Assembly: GCF_019931065.1 (NCBI RefSeq)
Contig: NZ_JAIOUQ010000006.1
Coordinates: forward strand, 1-5,348
Reading direction: 5' to 3'
DNA: 5,348 nt
DNA from: Methanobacterium spitsbergense
GTDB taxonomy: Archaea > Methanobacteriota > Methanobacteria > Methanobacteriales > Methanobacteriaceae
Made by a program: the position numbers and the translations under genes. The notes beneath the pieces were generated by a model that was not told where the DNA came from, searched no databases, and saw nothing but the letters and a program-made list of their open reading frames with translations. Of this stretch, positions 1 to 5,348 are shown piece by piece; within the stretch, counting starts at the first letter, position 1, and the number at the start of each line of letters is the position of its first letter.

Positions 1-397
1 ACTTCACAACGTTGATGAATTGATCAAGGTCCACTGGTTTGGTGATGTAACAATTGGCATTCATTTTGTATGTTTCAATGAGATCTTCTTCTGCATTGGA
101 TGTGGTGAGTATTACAACAGGAATGCATTTAAGTCTTTCATCATTTTTAATTTCCCTTAAAACCTCTCTTCCATCCTTTTTTGGAAGGTTTAAATCCAAT
201 AATATAAGATCTGGATTTACTGCATCTTTGTATTGACCCAGCTTACGAAGGATATCCATTGCTGCTTCGCCATCATATGCAACCTGCATTGAATTGAATA
301 TTTTGGCATCTTTAAACACATCTTTAATCAAACGAACATCACCAGGATTGTCCTCAACAAGTAATATTTCAATTGGATTGCTCATAGTAGGATTCAT
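1..397 (-). CDS. Rcp1-like single-domain response regulator (3' end outside window)
   Basis: This is a receiver domain that accepts a phosphoryl group from a histidine kinase, almost certainly the one encoded just upstream. The 132 visible residues start [20 protein letters not shown]. The acidic pocket is Glu15/Asp16, the phospho-acceptor is Asp68 in LILLDLNLP, the switch Thr is Thr98 in VVILTTS, and the conserved Lys is Lys120 in YITKP. The long segment before the phospho-Asp and the [10 protein letters not shown] run are typical of the Rcp1 class that partners phytochrome-like kinases. The reading frame runs off the left edge; the class is usually about 140-150 residues, so probably only a short C-terminal piece is missing and no output domain is expected. 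The start at 397 is chosen because TAAGGAG (408-414) lies 10 bases upstream; an in-frame ATG at 385 is less well placed. Only 6 bases separate it from the kinase stop, so the two genes are surely cotranscribed. The output is probably protein-protein signalling, since no DNA-binding part is visible. Confidence 0.93.
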   Translation of the reverse strand, partial: MNPTMSNPIEILLVEDNPGDVRLIKDVFKDAKIFNSMQVAYDGEAAMDILRKLGQYKDAVNPDLILLDLNLPKKDGREVLREIKNDERLKCIPVVILTTSNAEEDLIETYKMNANCYITKPVDLDQFINVVK

Positions 398-403
398 TTA
401 ATA

Positions 404-2692
404 TCAACTCCTTATTGTAAAATTGAATTTACTACCTTCATCCTCTTTAGAATCTAAACTGATTGTTCCACCATGTCTTTCAACAATTCGTTTTGAAATT
501 GCAAGCCCTATTCCAGTTCCATCATATTTTTCCGGTCCATGGAGACGTTGAAATATTTTAAAGATCCTTTCTCTGTATTCGGGCTTTATTCCTATACCAT
601 TGTCCTCAAATGAAAATAACCATTTAGAATCCAATTTTTCGGCTGTAATATGTATATGAGGGGTTTTTTTGCCTTTAAATTTAATTGAATTAGTAATAAG
701 GTTCTGTAGTAACTGAACCATTTGTACCTCATCAGCTTTAACAACTGGAAGTTTATCACTAGTTATAACTGCATCATTTTCCCTTATTAAAATTTCTAAA
801 TTATGTTTAACCATACCTAATATATGATTCATATCAACATCAGAAAATTCTATGACTCTATTATTTAAACGTGAATAAGTTAGTAAATCATTTATTAATT
901 CATACATACGTGCTGCTCCATCAACAGCATATCCTATGAAATCATCTGCATCTTTATCAAGTTTATTACCATAGCGTTTCTGAAGTAATTGTAAAAAACA
1001 TGCAATCATACGTAAAGGTTCTTGAAGATCGTGGGCTGCAACATAGGTAAACTGTTCCAGCTCTGAATTTGTTAACTTCAGATTTTCCATTGTATCTTGA
1101 AGTTTTTTTTCAACATTTTTTCTTTCTGTTATATCGGTAAAAAGCACAGCAAACTGATTTTGAGCAGGTGAAAATGATAAAATATCATAATGCCTCTCTA
1201 ATGTTGCGGAATATGAATCAAATTGTATTGATTCTCCTTTAATTGCTACATTACCATAAATTTTAACCCAATCTATATTATCCTCAGGAATAACTTGACT
1301 TTTGAGTTTTCCTATTACTTCTCCCTTTTTAAGCCCTGTGAGTTCCTCAAATGCAGGATTTATATCTAGGAAACGATAATCAACTGGTTTGCCTTCTTGG
1401 TTTAGTATGATCTCATGAAGTGCAAAGCCTTCGGTCATTTTGTTAAAAAGGGATTGGTAACGTTTTTTACTTTCCCTGAGTTTTTGATCGTAAATCATGA
1501 ACTGGGTAATATCTTCGAATGTTGTGTAAACCTGGAAGGGTTTTTTTTCTCCATTTCTAAAATGGGGAACTGCGTGGATATTTAACCATGTGTAACCCTC
1601 TCTGTTGGGATAGTCAACACCCATAATAATATCTTCAACTTCTCTTCCAGTTTTTAGGGCAACCATAGAGGGATGTGCATCTCCTTGAAATTCTGTTCCA
1701 TCGGGATGTATTGATTTCCATATGGGATCATTAGAGGTTCTTCCTTGAATCTCTTCAAAATTGTAACCCATTATTCTCTCTGCAGCAGGATTCATGGCAG
1801 TTATTTTACCATTTAGATCTTGATAAACAACTCCTTGGATCATTGTTTCAAATAATGTTCTATAATTTTCTTCAGCAATCTTAAAATGAGTTATATCACG
1901 TGCAATTCCGAAAATTCCAAGAATTTTATTATCATATCCCTTGTAAGGTCCTTTAGTGGACAAATAAGTTCTGAACTTTCCTTCCAGTTTAGAGAAGATT
2001 TTTTCTTCAAATGTAACGGTGTTTCCATCGTTTATTATTTTCTTATCTGACTTTACAATTGATTTTGCTTCATCTTGTGGAAATATATCCCAATCAGTGT
2101 GGCCTATAATCTCTGACATAGGTTTTCCAAATATCTTTGAAGCAGATGAATTGGCCATTAGATAATTGCCATCTAAATTTTTAAGGTAAATTGCATCTGT
2201 TGTATTTTCAATAATAGAATTTAGTATATTGAAACTTCTTTCCAATTTTTTTTCTATGCTTTTCTGATCGGTCATATCTCTGTTAATTGAGATATATCCA
2301 TTAATATTTCCAAGATCATCTTTGATGGTTACAACTTTTGAGCTAATAAAAAGTGGAAAATTCTTCTTTGTTAATTGTACAACATTATCTTCATAGGATC
2401 CTTCATTAAGAAGTTCCTGCATTTTTTCTGTACATCCATTTTCCATATATTTGGTTTGAAGCACTTTTTTTACATCTTTTCCCAATACCTCATTAGCATT
2501 CCATCCGTAGATTTCTTCTGCTGCAGGATTCCAATAGTTTATAATAAAATTTTTATCTGTTATTATAACTGCATCTTTTAAAATAGATAATAATTCGATA
2601 TCATAAGGTAGATAAACTTGTTTCCTATTTGGATTTTGTTTAGAATCTTCCAAATTTCTTTTAATATTTGTGAAACCCAGTTCATCTTTCAT
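404..2692 (-). CDS. Cytoplasmic sensor histidine kinase with four PAS domains
   Basis: This 762-residue kinase senses an unknown signal and phosphorylates a partner regulator. No transmembrane segment or signal peptide is visible, so it should be soluble. Domains in order: PAS1 about 31-147 (ends NRDMTDQK), PAS2 about 152-272 (ends ARDITHFK), PAS3 about 276-400 (contains AMNPAAERIMGY, ends FEDITQ), PAS4 about 410-525 (ends FTDITERK), a short coiled-coil linker, a HisKA dimerisation domain about 545-612 and a HATPase domain about 650-762. The phospho-acceptor is His554 in the H-box AAHDLQEPLRM. The N-box has Asn664 and Asn668, the G1 box is DNGIGI (697-702), the F-box is around IFKIFQRLHG (710-719) and the G2 box is GTGIGLAI (725-732), so all catalytic motifs are intact. 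The H-box type matches phytochrome-like kinases, which work with Rcp1-class receivers such as the one encoded 6 bases downstream. The ATG at 2692 has AGGAG (2698-2702) 5 bases upstream. The PAS ligand cannot be told from the sequence; I see no obvious heme or Fe-S cysteine motif. Confidence 0.96.
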   Translation of the reverse strand: MKDELGFTNIKRNLEDSKQNPNRKQVYLPYDIELLSILKDAVIITDKNFIINYWNPAAEEIYGWNANEVLGKDVKKVLQTKYMENGCTEKMQELLNEGSYEDNVVQLTKKNFPLFISSKVVTIKDDLGNINGYISINRDMTDQKSIEKKLERSFNILNSIIENTTDAIYLKNLDGNYLMANSSASKIFGKPMSEIIGHTDWDIFPQDEAKSIVKSDKKIINDGNTVTFEEKIFSKLEGKFRTYLSTKGPYKGYDNKILGIFGIARDITHFKIAEENYRTLFETMIQGVVYQDLNGKITAMNPAAERIMGYNFEEIQGRTSNDPIWKSIHPDGTEFQGDAHPSMVALKTGREVEDIIMGVDYPNREGYTWLNIHAVPHFRNGEKKPFQVYTTFEDITQFMIYDQKLRESKKRYQSLFNKMTEGFALHEIILNQEGKPVDYRFLDINPAFEELTGLKKGEVIGKLKSQVIPEDNIDWVKIYGNVAIKGESIQFDSYSATLERHYDILSFSPAQNQFAVLFTDITERKNVEKKLQDTMENLKLTNSELEQFTYVAAHDLQEPLRMIACFLQLLQKRYGNKLDKDADDFIGYAVDGAARMYELINDLLTYSRLNNRVIEFSDVDMNHILGMVKHNLEILIRENDAVITSDKLPVVKADEVQMVQLLQNLITNSIKFKGKKTPHIHITAEKLDSKWLFSFEDNGIGIKPEYRERIFKIFQRLHGPEKYDGTGIGLAISKRIVERHGGTISLDSKEDEGSKFNFTIRS

Positions 2693-2750
2693 ATACTCTC
2701 CTCGTATGTATACTTATTATTTTAATTATATCAGCAGTAACATGTCTACT

Positions 2751-2766
2751 TAGTATTTAAATACTA
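2751..2766 (-). promoter_or_regulatory. 16-bp perfect palindrome with TATA-like core upstream of the kinase
   Basis: TAGTATTTAAATACTA is a perfect inverted repeat. Its TTTAAATA core resembles an archaeal TATA box. It lies 58 bases upstream of the kinase ATG; a transcription start about 25 bases downstream would leave a leader of roughly 40 bases containing the SD site. The symmetry could also mark an operator overlapping the TATA box, where a dimeric repressor would block TBP. A second AT box (around 2777-2789) is an alternative promoter. The rest of the 170-bp gap (2693-2862) shows nothing else convincing. Confidence 0.45.
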
Positions 2767-2862
2767 AAAAAAGCCTTAAATTTATATTACAATGTACTAA
2801 TAAATTAATGAATTATTGGAACATTTTGAATATTCTAAATTAAAATTATTTTTTGTTTTCAT

Positions 2863-3377
2863 TCAAATTTCTTCTAACCGTTTTAAAGAAGCCTTCGTGA
2901 ATGCAGGAATGTCTGGAGGTCCTCTACTTGATATTAAGTTGCCATCTTCAACAACTTCCTGATTAATATATTCTGCACCTGCATTTTTAATGTCTTGTAC
3001 AATTGATTTCCATCCTGTTACCTTTCGCCCTTCTATAACTTGGGCTGTGATGAGGAGTTGGGGTGCGTGACAAATTGCAAATACTGGTTTACCTGTATTG
3101 AAAAAGTCTTTTATAAATTTTACAGCACTTTTATATCCACGTAGATGGTCTGGAGAAATCCACCAGGAATGAGGATAGTATCTAATTTGTTAATATCCAC
3201 TTCTGCAATATTTTCATCAATCTTTACAGGTGTTTTTTTTCGTTTTCCTTTAACAAGCTGACCTGATCTGAGTCCAATATGTAAAAGAGAATGTCCAGCA
3301 TCTTTAAATGCTTTTGCAGGTTCTGTATACTCTACATCTTCAAACATTTCATCGATTACAACACCTACTAAAGCCAT
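2863..3377 (-). pseudogene. DJ-1/PfpI family protein, broken by a 1-base deletion
   Basis: This gene would encode a 171-residue DJ-1/PfpI (class I glutamine amidotransferase-like) protein, a normal length for the family, whose members act as stress-related hydrolases, deglycase/glyoxalase-like enzymes or chaperones. The first frame gives MALVGVVIDEMFEDVEYTEP and reaches ...DTILIPGGF, then shifts and stops near 3120. Adding one base to the AAA run at 3156-3158 (TTT on the coding strand) restores SPDHLRGYKSAVKFIKDF, the nucleophile elbow AICHAPQLL with Cys103-His104, and the family end VVEDGNLISSRGPPDIPAF, up to TGA at 2863-2865. Glu16 in FEDVE is the likely partner of the cysteine, by analogy with DJ-1 Glu18. 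The ATG at 3377 is chosen because AAGGAG (3385-3390) sits 7 bases upstream; a longer frame from a TTG at 3395 would bury that SD site. As read, the protein would lack its active cysteine. The break is either a sequencing slip or a recent mutation, since the downstream frame is otherwise intact. It lies 41 bp after the 105-residue gene, probably in one transcript. Confidence 0.88.
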
Positions 3378-3418
3378 GTTTTCACTCCTTTGCAAAATGA
3401 AAAATAAAATTAATCAAC

Positions 3419-3736
3419 TTATTTTTTCTTTTTCTTTGCATCGTTAAGAGATTTTAATGTGTTTAATGTTACTTCCTGTTCTAAATATCTCAATCTTTCC
3501 GCTAAAAAGTCTAAAACATGCTTCCTTTCTTCAAATGGTACATTCTTTTTTGAAAGCATATTAATTAGTTCAGTTGTACTTCTGACAGAGAATGAACCTG
3601 AGTTTTCATCCATCAGAATGATATCTCTTTTACCAAGTTCTTTGGCTGGTGAAACACATACTGCCCCTAAAATATTTCCTTTTCCATCCTTCACATCCAT
3701 TGAACTTATGTAGTTGTGTTTAGTTTCGTTTCTCAT
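3419..3736 (-). CDS. Hypothetical protein, 105 residues, lysine-rich tail
   Basis: I do not recognise this family. The protein is soluble, with no signal peptide or membrane segment. The N-terminal half looks like short beta strands (SSMDVKDGKGNILGAVCVSP, then RDIILMDENSGSFSVRS). The second half looks helical (about 53-98, including FEERKHVLDFLAERLRYLEQ). It has a single cysteine at 27 and ends in a helix that runs into five lysines (101-105), which could bind nucleic acid or may be disordered; that is inference. The ATG at 3736 is supported by AGGTGA (3743-3748), 6 bases upstream and a good match to the 16S anti-SD. It is the first gene of a probable two-gene unit with the DJ-1/PfpI gene 41 bp downstream. 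The long upstream region (3737-4195) may contribute a structured leader. Clean SD, length and even amino-acid composition make it a real gene. Confidence 0.75.
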   Translation of the reverse strand: MRNETKHNYISSMDVKDGKGNILGAVCVSPAKELGKRDIILMDENSGSFSVRSTTELINMLSKKNVPFEERKHVLDFLAERLRYLEQEVTLNTLKSLNDAKKKKK

Positions 3737-3856
3737 TTTGAATCACCTTATTACATCTAATATTTTTTACTATAATTATTCTTTTTAAATTCTAAATCAT
3801 AAATAGTTATTGGTATTTTTCTCCGAAATCTTGATAAATGGGCTTGTATAAAAATA

Positions 3857-3962
3857 AAAAAGAATGTGTCCCTGAAGTTTTCTTAACTCCAGGAACATCA
3901 TCATGTAAGTCTGTTACGGAGGCGGTAGACAGACATGATCTTACAAGAACATATTTTTTTAT
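3857..3962. ncRNA. Candidate structured RNA: two hairpins within a closing stem
   Basis: By hand count the core (3865-3950) is about 43% GC, well above its flanks. Hairpin 1 is CCTGAAGTT (3871-3879) with AACTCCAGG (3885-3893), 9 positions with one A/C mismatch and a 5-base loop. Hairpin 2 has GTCTGT (3909-3914) pairing with ACAGAC (3929-3934), extended inward by TAC/GTA and outward by ATCAT (3900-3904) with ATGAT (3935-3939). GTAA (3905-3908) can instead pair with TTAC (3941-3944), so two folds compete. A closing stem joins 3858-3868 to 3950-3960. The strand is unclear. The closing stem contains two G.U pairs that exist only in a plus-strand RNA; the hairpin 1 mismatch becomes G.U only in a minus-strand RNA. 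Each strand has a TATA-like box upstream and a T tract downstream (plus: 3954-3960; minus: TTCTTTTTTATTTTTA, complement of 3850-3865). I match it to no known RNA family; it lacks the box pairs of a C/D sRNA. Confidence 0.38.
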
Positions 3963-4028
3963 CCAAGATTTTCTTAGAGGTTTTTTATAAATTTTTATGT
4001 TTCTGTACAATAACATTCTATTTCATAG

Positions 4029-4036
4029 TATTTATA
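4029..4036 (-). promoter_or_regulatory. Possible TATA box for minus-strand transcription through the structured element
   Basis: On the minus strand the sequence reads AAGTATAAATACTATG, a good archaeal TATA-like box. A start about 25 bases downstream would give an RNA running through the two-hairpin element and stopping at the T-rich tract near 3850-3865, or continuing as the leader of the 105-residue gene. The surrounding TAGTATTTATACT resembles the palindrome upstream of the kinase. AT boxes arise easily by chance in such AT-rich DNA. Confidence 0.28.
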
Positions 4037-4195
4037 CTTAAGCCATAATTGCACCTTAATTCAGACTAATTCATCTTAATACTTTCTATATTAATGATGA
4101 ATACTGGATTTTTATGACCAAATAGAAGATATTAATAGGATTGGAACAATAATTTTATTGTAAAATATGAAGTAGGTTGACATGGAGGTGTCCTA

Positions 4196-4432
4196 GTGAT
4201 AATACAGTTACCTGTTTCAGTACGGGAAAAAGGAGTATTTTATGTTGCTGAATGTCCAGTTTTTCATTTATCCAGTGAGGGCCAAACATTCAAAGAAGCT
4301 CTAAAAAATATAAAAAATGACCTAGAAACATTTTTAGATGACGAAAAGGTCCAAAAGGAATATAAGGAAGTCATTAAAGATTATAGCATTAGGGATATTG
4401 AAATTGTAGATGTTGTTGTTAATCCTAGATAA
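4196..4432 (+). CDS. HicB-like (UPF0150 family) small protein, stand-alone
   Basis: This 78-residue protein has the HicB/UPF0150 partial RNase H-like fold: a strand pair (about 1-20, with VFYVAECPVF), the SSEGQTFKEALKNIKNDLETFL turn and helix (about 26-47) where the family carries its typical 'G-T-EEAL-NI' pattern, then a charged helix and a last strand (EIVDVVV, 69-75). HicB proteins usually neutralise the HicA mRNA-cleaving toxin. Here no DNA-binding C-terminal domain is present and no HicA-like gene (60-80 residues with the GSH-type motif) lies on either side, so a toxin-antitoxin role is unproven. It starts with GTG at 4196; GGAGGTG (4184-4190) lies 5 bases upstream, and the ATG at 4182 overlapping the SD hits a stop at once. 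It is followed after 125 bp by another small plus-strand gene with its own TATA-like box. Confidence 0.88.
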   Translation: MIIQLPVSVREKGVFYVAECPVFHLSSEGQTFKEALKNIKNDLETFLDDEKVQKEYKEVIKDYSIRDIEIVDVVVNPR

Positions 4433-4510
4433 TTTATTATTTATTAAGATAAGATGTCTATGAAAATAATTCTATAAAATGTGTTGAATTAAAACCACAT
4501 ATTCAATAAA

Positions 4511-4518
4511 TTATAAAT
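4511..4518 (+). promoter_or_regulatory. Likely TATA box of the 45-residue gene
   Basis: TTATAAAT lies 39 bases before the ATG at 4558. A start about 25 bases downstream would leave a leader of roughly 20 bases, just enough to include the SD site AGAGGTG (4544-4550). A second box, TATATATA around 4535-4542, is too close to the ATG to allow an SD-containing leader. If correct, this gene is transcribed independently of the HicB-like gene, although readthrough is possible. Confidence 0.4.
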
Positions 4519-4557
4519 TCTACTGTAATAATATTATATATACAGAGGTGTCAAACC

Positions 4558-4695
4558 ATGAATGATAAAGAGTTGGATGAATTTGTAGAAAACTTTAAAG
4601 GATTGCTCTGGGATGAACTGGATGATGCACTCGGTGCCATGAATAGAGAAGACTTAATTGCAGTTATTGTTAAGTTAAAGAAAAGATATGGATAA
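4558..4695 (+). CDS. Small hypothetical protein, 45 residues, acidic start and basic end
   Basis: I do not recognise this protein. It reads MNDKELDEFVENFKGLLWDE, then LDDALGAMNREDLIAVIVKL, and ends KKRYG before TAA. It looks like two or three short amphipathic helices, acidic through residue 32 and basic at the end (KLKKRYG), with one tryptophan (Trp18) and no cysteine, membrane segment or zinc site. Despite its length it is well supported: AGAGGTG (4544-4550) sits 7 bases upstream of the ATG, a TATA-like box is correctly spaced, and a T-rich tract follows the stop within a few bases. Codon use looks like that of the neighbours. It is not a HicA-type toxin by sequence, so it does not pair with the HicB-like gene in the usual way. 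A small adaptor or regulatory protein is possible, but that is a guess. Confidence 0.72.
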   Translation: MNDKELDEFVENFKGLLWDELDDALGAMNREDLIAVIVKLKKRYG

Positions 4696-4698
4696 TCA

Positions 4699-4728
4699 TT
4701 TATTTTTTTCTTATTTTTTTTATTTTTC
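4699..4728 (+). terminator. T-rich terminator of the plus-strand small genes
   Basis: Three T runs (7, 8 and 5 long, broken by single other bases) begin three bases after the stop of the 45-residue gene, with no stable hairpin before them. This is the usual archaeal form of terminator, where a U tract alone releases the polymerase. Confidence 0.6.
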
Positions 4729-4773
4729 ATTTCGTTAAATTAGCTAATTATTGAATAATTCACTCTAATCAAT

Positions 4774-4828
4774 AAAAAGAAAAAAAACCTTTATAATAAT
4801 CAATTTTGTAAAATAAATATAAAAAAAA
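4774..4828 (-). terminator. T-rich terminator(s) of iscU
   Basis: On the minus strand, T8 (complement of 4821-4828) follows the iscU stop by 4 bases, and a second run TTTTTTTTCTTTTT (complement of 4774-4787) follows about 40 bases on. With the plus-strand tract at 4699-4728 this makes a back-to-back terminator zone between convergent genes. Confidence 0.55.
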
Positions 4829-4832
4829 GTTG

Positions 4833-5225
4833 TTAACTGCTTTTACTTTGTTCTTTTTCGGCCTGTTTCATTTTATAATCAGCTATTGCAGCACGGAGTG
4901 CATCTGCTGCGAGATTTGAACAGTGCATCTTAACAGGTGGAAGTCCTTCCAATTCATCAGCAACATCATTTCTTGAAATTTTAAGTGCTTCTTCAATTGT
5001 TTTTCCAATTGCCATTTCTGTTATCATACTGCTTGTTGCTATGGCTGCACCGCAACCAAAGGTTTTAAATTTAATATCGGTTATAATGTTGTCTTCAACC
5101 TTTATGTATATGGTCATCAGGTCCCCACAGGTGGGATTACCTTCTGTTCCAACACCACTAGCATCCTCTATTTCTCCAACATTTCTTGGATTTTGAAAAT
5201 GATCCATTACCTTTTCGCTGTACAT
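4833..5225 (-). CDS. iscU: IscU/NifU-like iron-sulfur cluster assembly scaffold
   Basis: This 130-residue protein holds a nascent Fe-S cluster built from iron and from sulfur delivered by a cysteine desulfurase (IscS/NifS), then passes it to apoproteins in the cytoplasm. It opens with the family signature MYSEKVMDHFQNPRNVGEIE. The three ligand cysteines are all present: Cys33 in PTCGD, Cys58 in FGCGAA and Cys102 in MHCS, with the conserved Asp35 and His101. The LPPVK motif (95-99), the site recognised by the HscA chaperone in E. coli IscU, is intact. The length matches stand-alone IscU; there is no NifU-type C-terminal extension, only a short charged tail (QAEKEQSKSS). The ATG at 5225 has GGAGATGAT (complement of 5231-5239) 5 bases upstream, a near-full match to the anti-SD. 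Downstream is a T-rich terminator; upstream an AT box lies near 5274-5281. A desulfurase gene is often adjacent and would be past the right edge; it is not visible here. Confidence 0.96.
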   Translation of the reverse strand: MYSEKVMDHFQNPRNVGEIEDASGVGTEGNPTCGDLMTIYIKVEDNIITDIKFKTFGCGAAIATSSMITEMAIGKTIEEALKISRNDVADELEGLPPVKMHCSNLAADALRAAIADYKMKQAEKEQSKSS

Positions 5226-5273
5226 TACTAATCATCTCCCTCTAAAACAATGTAAGTTAGATCTGTCATTTTA

Positions 5274-5281
5274 AATTATAT
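5274..5281 (-). promoter_or_regulatory. Possible TATA box for iscU
   Basis: On the minus strand, ATATAATT lies about 50 bases before the ATG at 5225. A start about 25 bases downstream would give a short leader that includes the SD site. If this box is used, iscU can be transcribed separately from any desulfurase gene upstream. The region 5226-5348 shows no coding signal that I can support. Confidence 0.33.
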
Positions 5282-5348
5282 TTTGAAATTCTTAACAATT
5301 TAATTTATTTTAGTAAATGGTCTAATGTCAATATAATATAGAATTTTG

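Larger units (their letters stand above)
3737..4195. other. Gene-free intergenic stretch of about 460 bp between divergent genes
   Basis: It separates the minus-strand 105-residue gene from the plus-strand HicB-like gene, so it must hold promoters for both. It is very AT-rich except for a compact structured element at about 3857-3962, described separately. A 69-residue minus-strand frame here (3807-4016) has no good SD site and no family resemblance, and it runs across the structured element, so I do not call it. A 37-codon plus-strand hydrophobic frame (3935-4048) is listed only as a finding. AT boxes for the HicB-like gene are possible (for example around 4153-4160), but none stands out. 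Confidence 0.6.

Noticed and set aside
54..236. 60-residue plus-strand frame
   Set aside because: It lies fully opposite the conserved receiver domain and has no SD site.
2375..2581. 68-residue plus-strand frame rich in Phe and Ile
   Set aside because: It is the antisense shadow of the first PAS domain.
3377..3395. Longer DJ-1/PfpI start (TTG at 3395)
   Set aside because: The AAGGAG SD site lies between it and the ATG at 3377, which matches the family N-terminus.
3459..3713. 84-residue plus-strand frame
   Set aside because: It is antisense to the 105-residue gene, which has the better start signals.
3897..3905. C-box-like ATGATGA on the minus strand, suggesting a C/D box sRNA
   Set aside because: No D or D' box (CTGA) at the needed spacing follows; the sequence folds into hairpins instead.
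3807..4016. 69-residue minus-strand frame across the intergenic region
   Set aside because: No SD site at its start, no family resemblance, low-complexity composition, and it runs straight through the hairpin element.
4740..4747. TTAGCTAA palindrome between the convergent genes
   Set aside because: It is short and AT-rich; chance is enough to explain it, and no second copy was seen.

Overview
The window looks like a piece of an AT-rich archaeal chromosome, most probably a methanogen of the Methanobacterium type. This is an inference from gene content and style: a soluble multi-PAS histidine kinase with a phytochrome-type H-box paired with a receiver-only regulator, a stand-alone HicB-like protein, an IscU scaffold of the kind common in methanogens, TATA-like AT boxes upstream of genes, and T-rich tracts after genes instead of classic bacterial hairpin terminators. 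Shine-Dalgarno (SD) sites are strong (GGAGGTG, AAGGAG, AGGTGA) but do not separate archaea from bacteria.

Left part (1-2766), minus strand: a two-gene signalling operon. A 762-residue cytoplasmic kinase with four PAS domains is followed after 6 bases by an Rcp1-like single-domain response regulator, which is cut by the left window edge. The regulator's SD site lies just upstream of the kinase stop codon, inside the end of the kinase gene. A perfect 16-bp palindrome with a TATA-like core lies about 60 bases upstream of the kinase.

Middle (2863-3736), minus strand: a DJ-1/PfpI-family gene broken by a single-base deletion, preceded by an unrecognised 105-residue protein with a lysine tail. The 41-bp gap suggests they are cotranscribed. 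Upstream lies a gene-free stretch of about 460 bp (3737-4195). It holds a compact element, less AT-rich than its surroundings, that folds into two hairpins inside a closing stem. This is the best candidate here for something undescribed, either a small RNA or a structured leader.

Right part (4196-5225): two small plus-strand genes, an orphan HicB-like protein and a 45-residue charged protein. They converge, across a T-rich/A-rich double terminator zone, on a minus-strand iscU gene for the iron-sulfur cluster scaffold. Its usual partner, the cysteine desulfurase, would lie beyond the right edge if present. Nothing here is a recognisable mobile element, CRISPR array, tRNA or rRNA.
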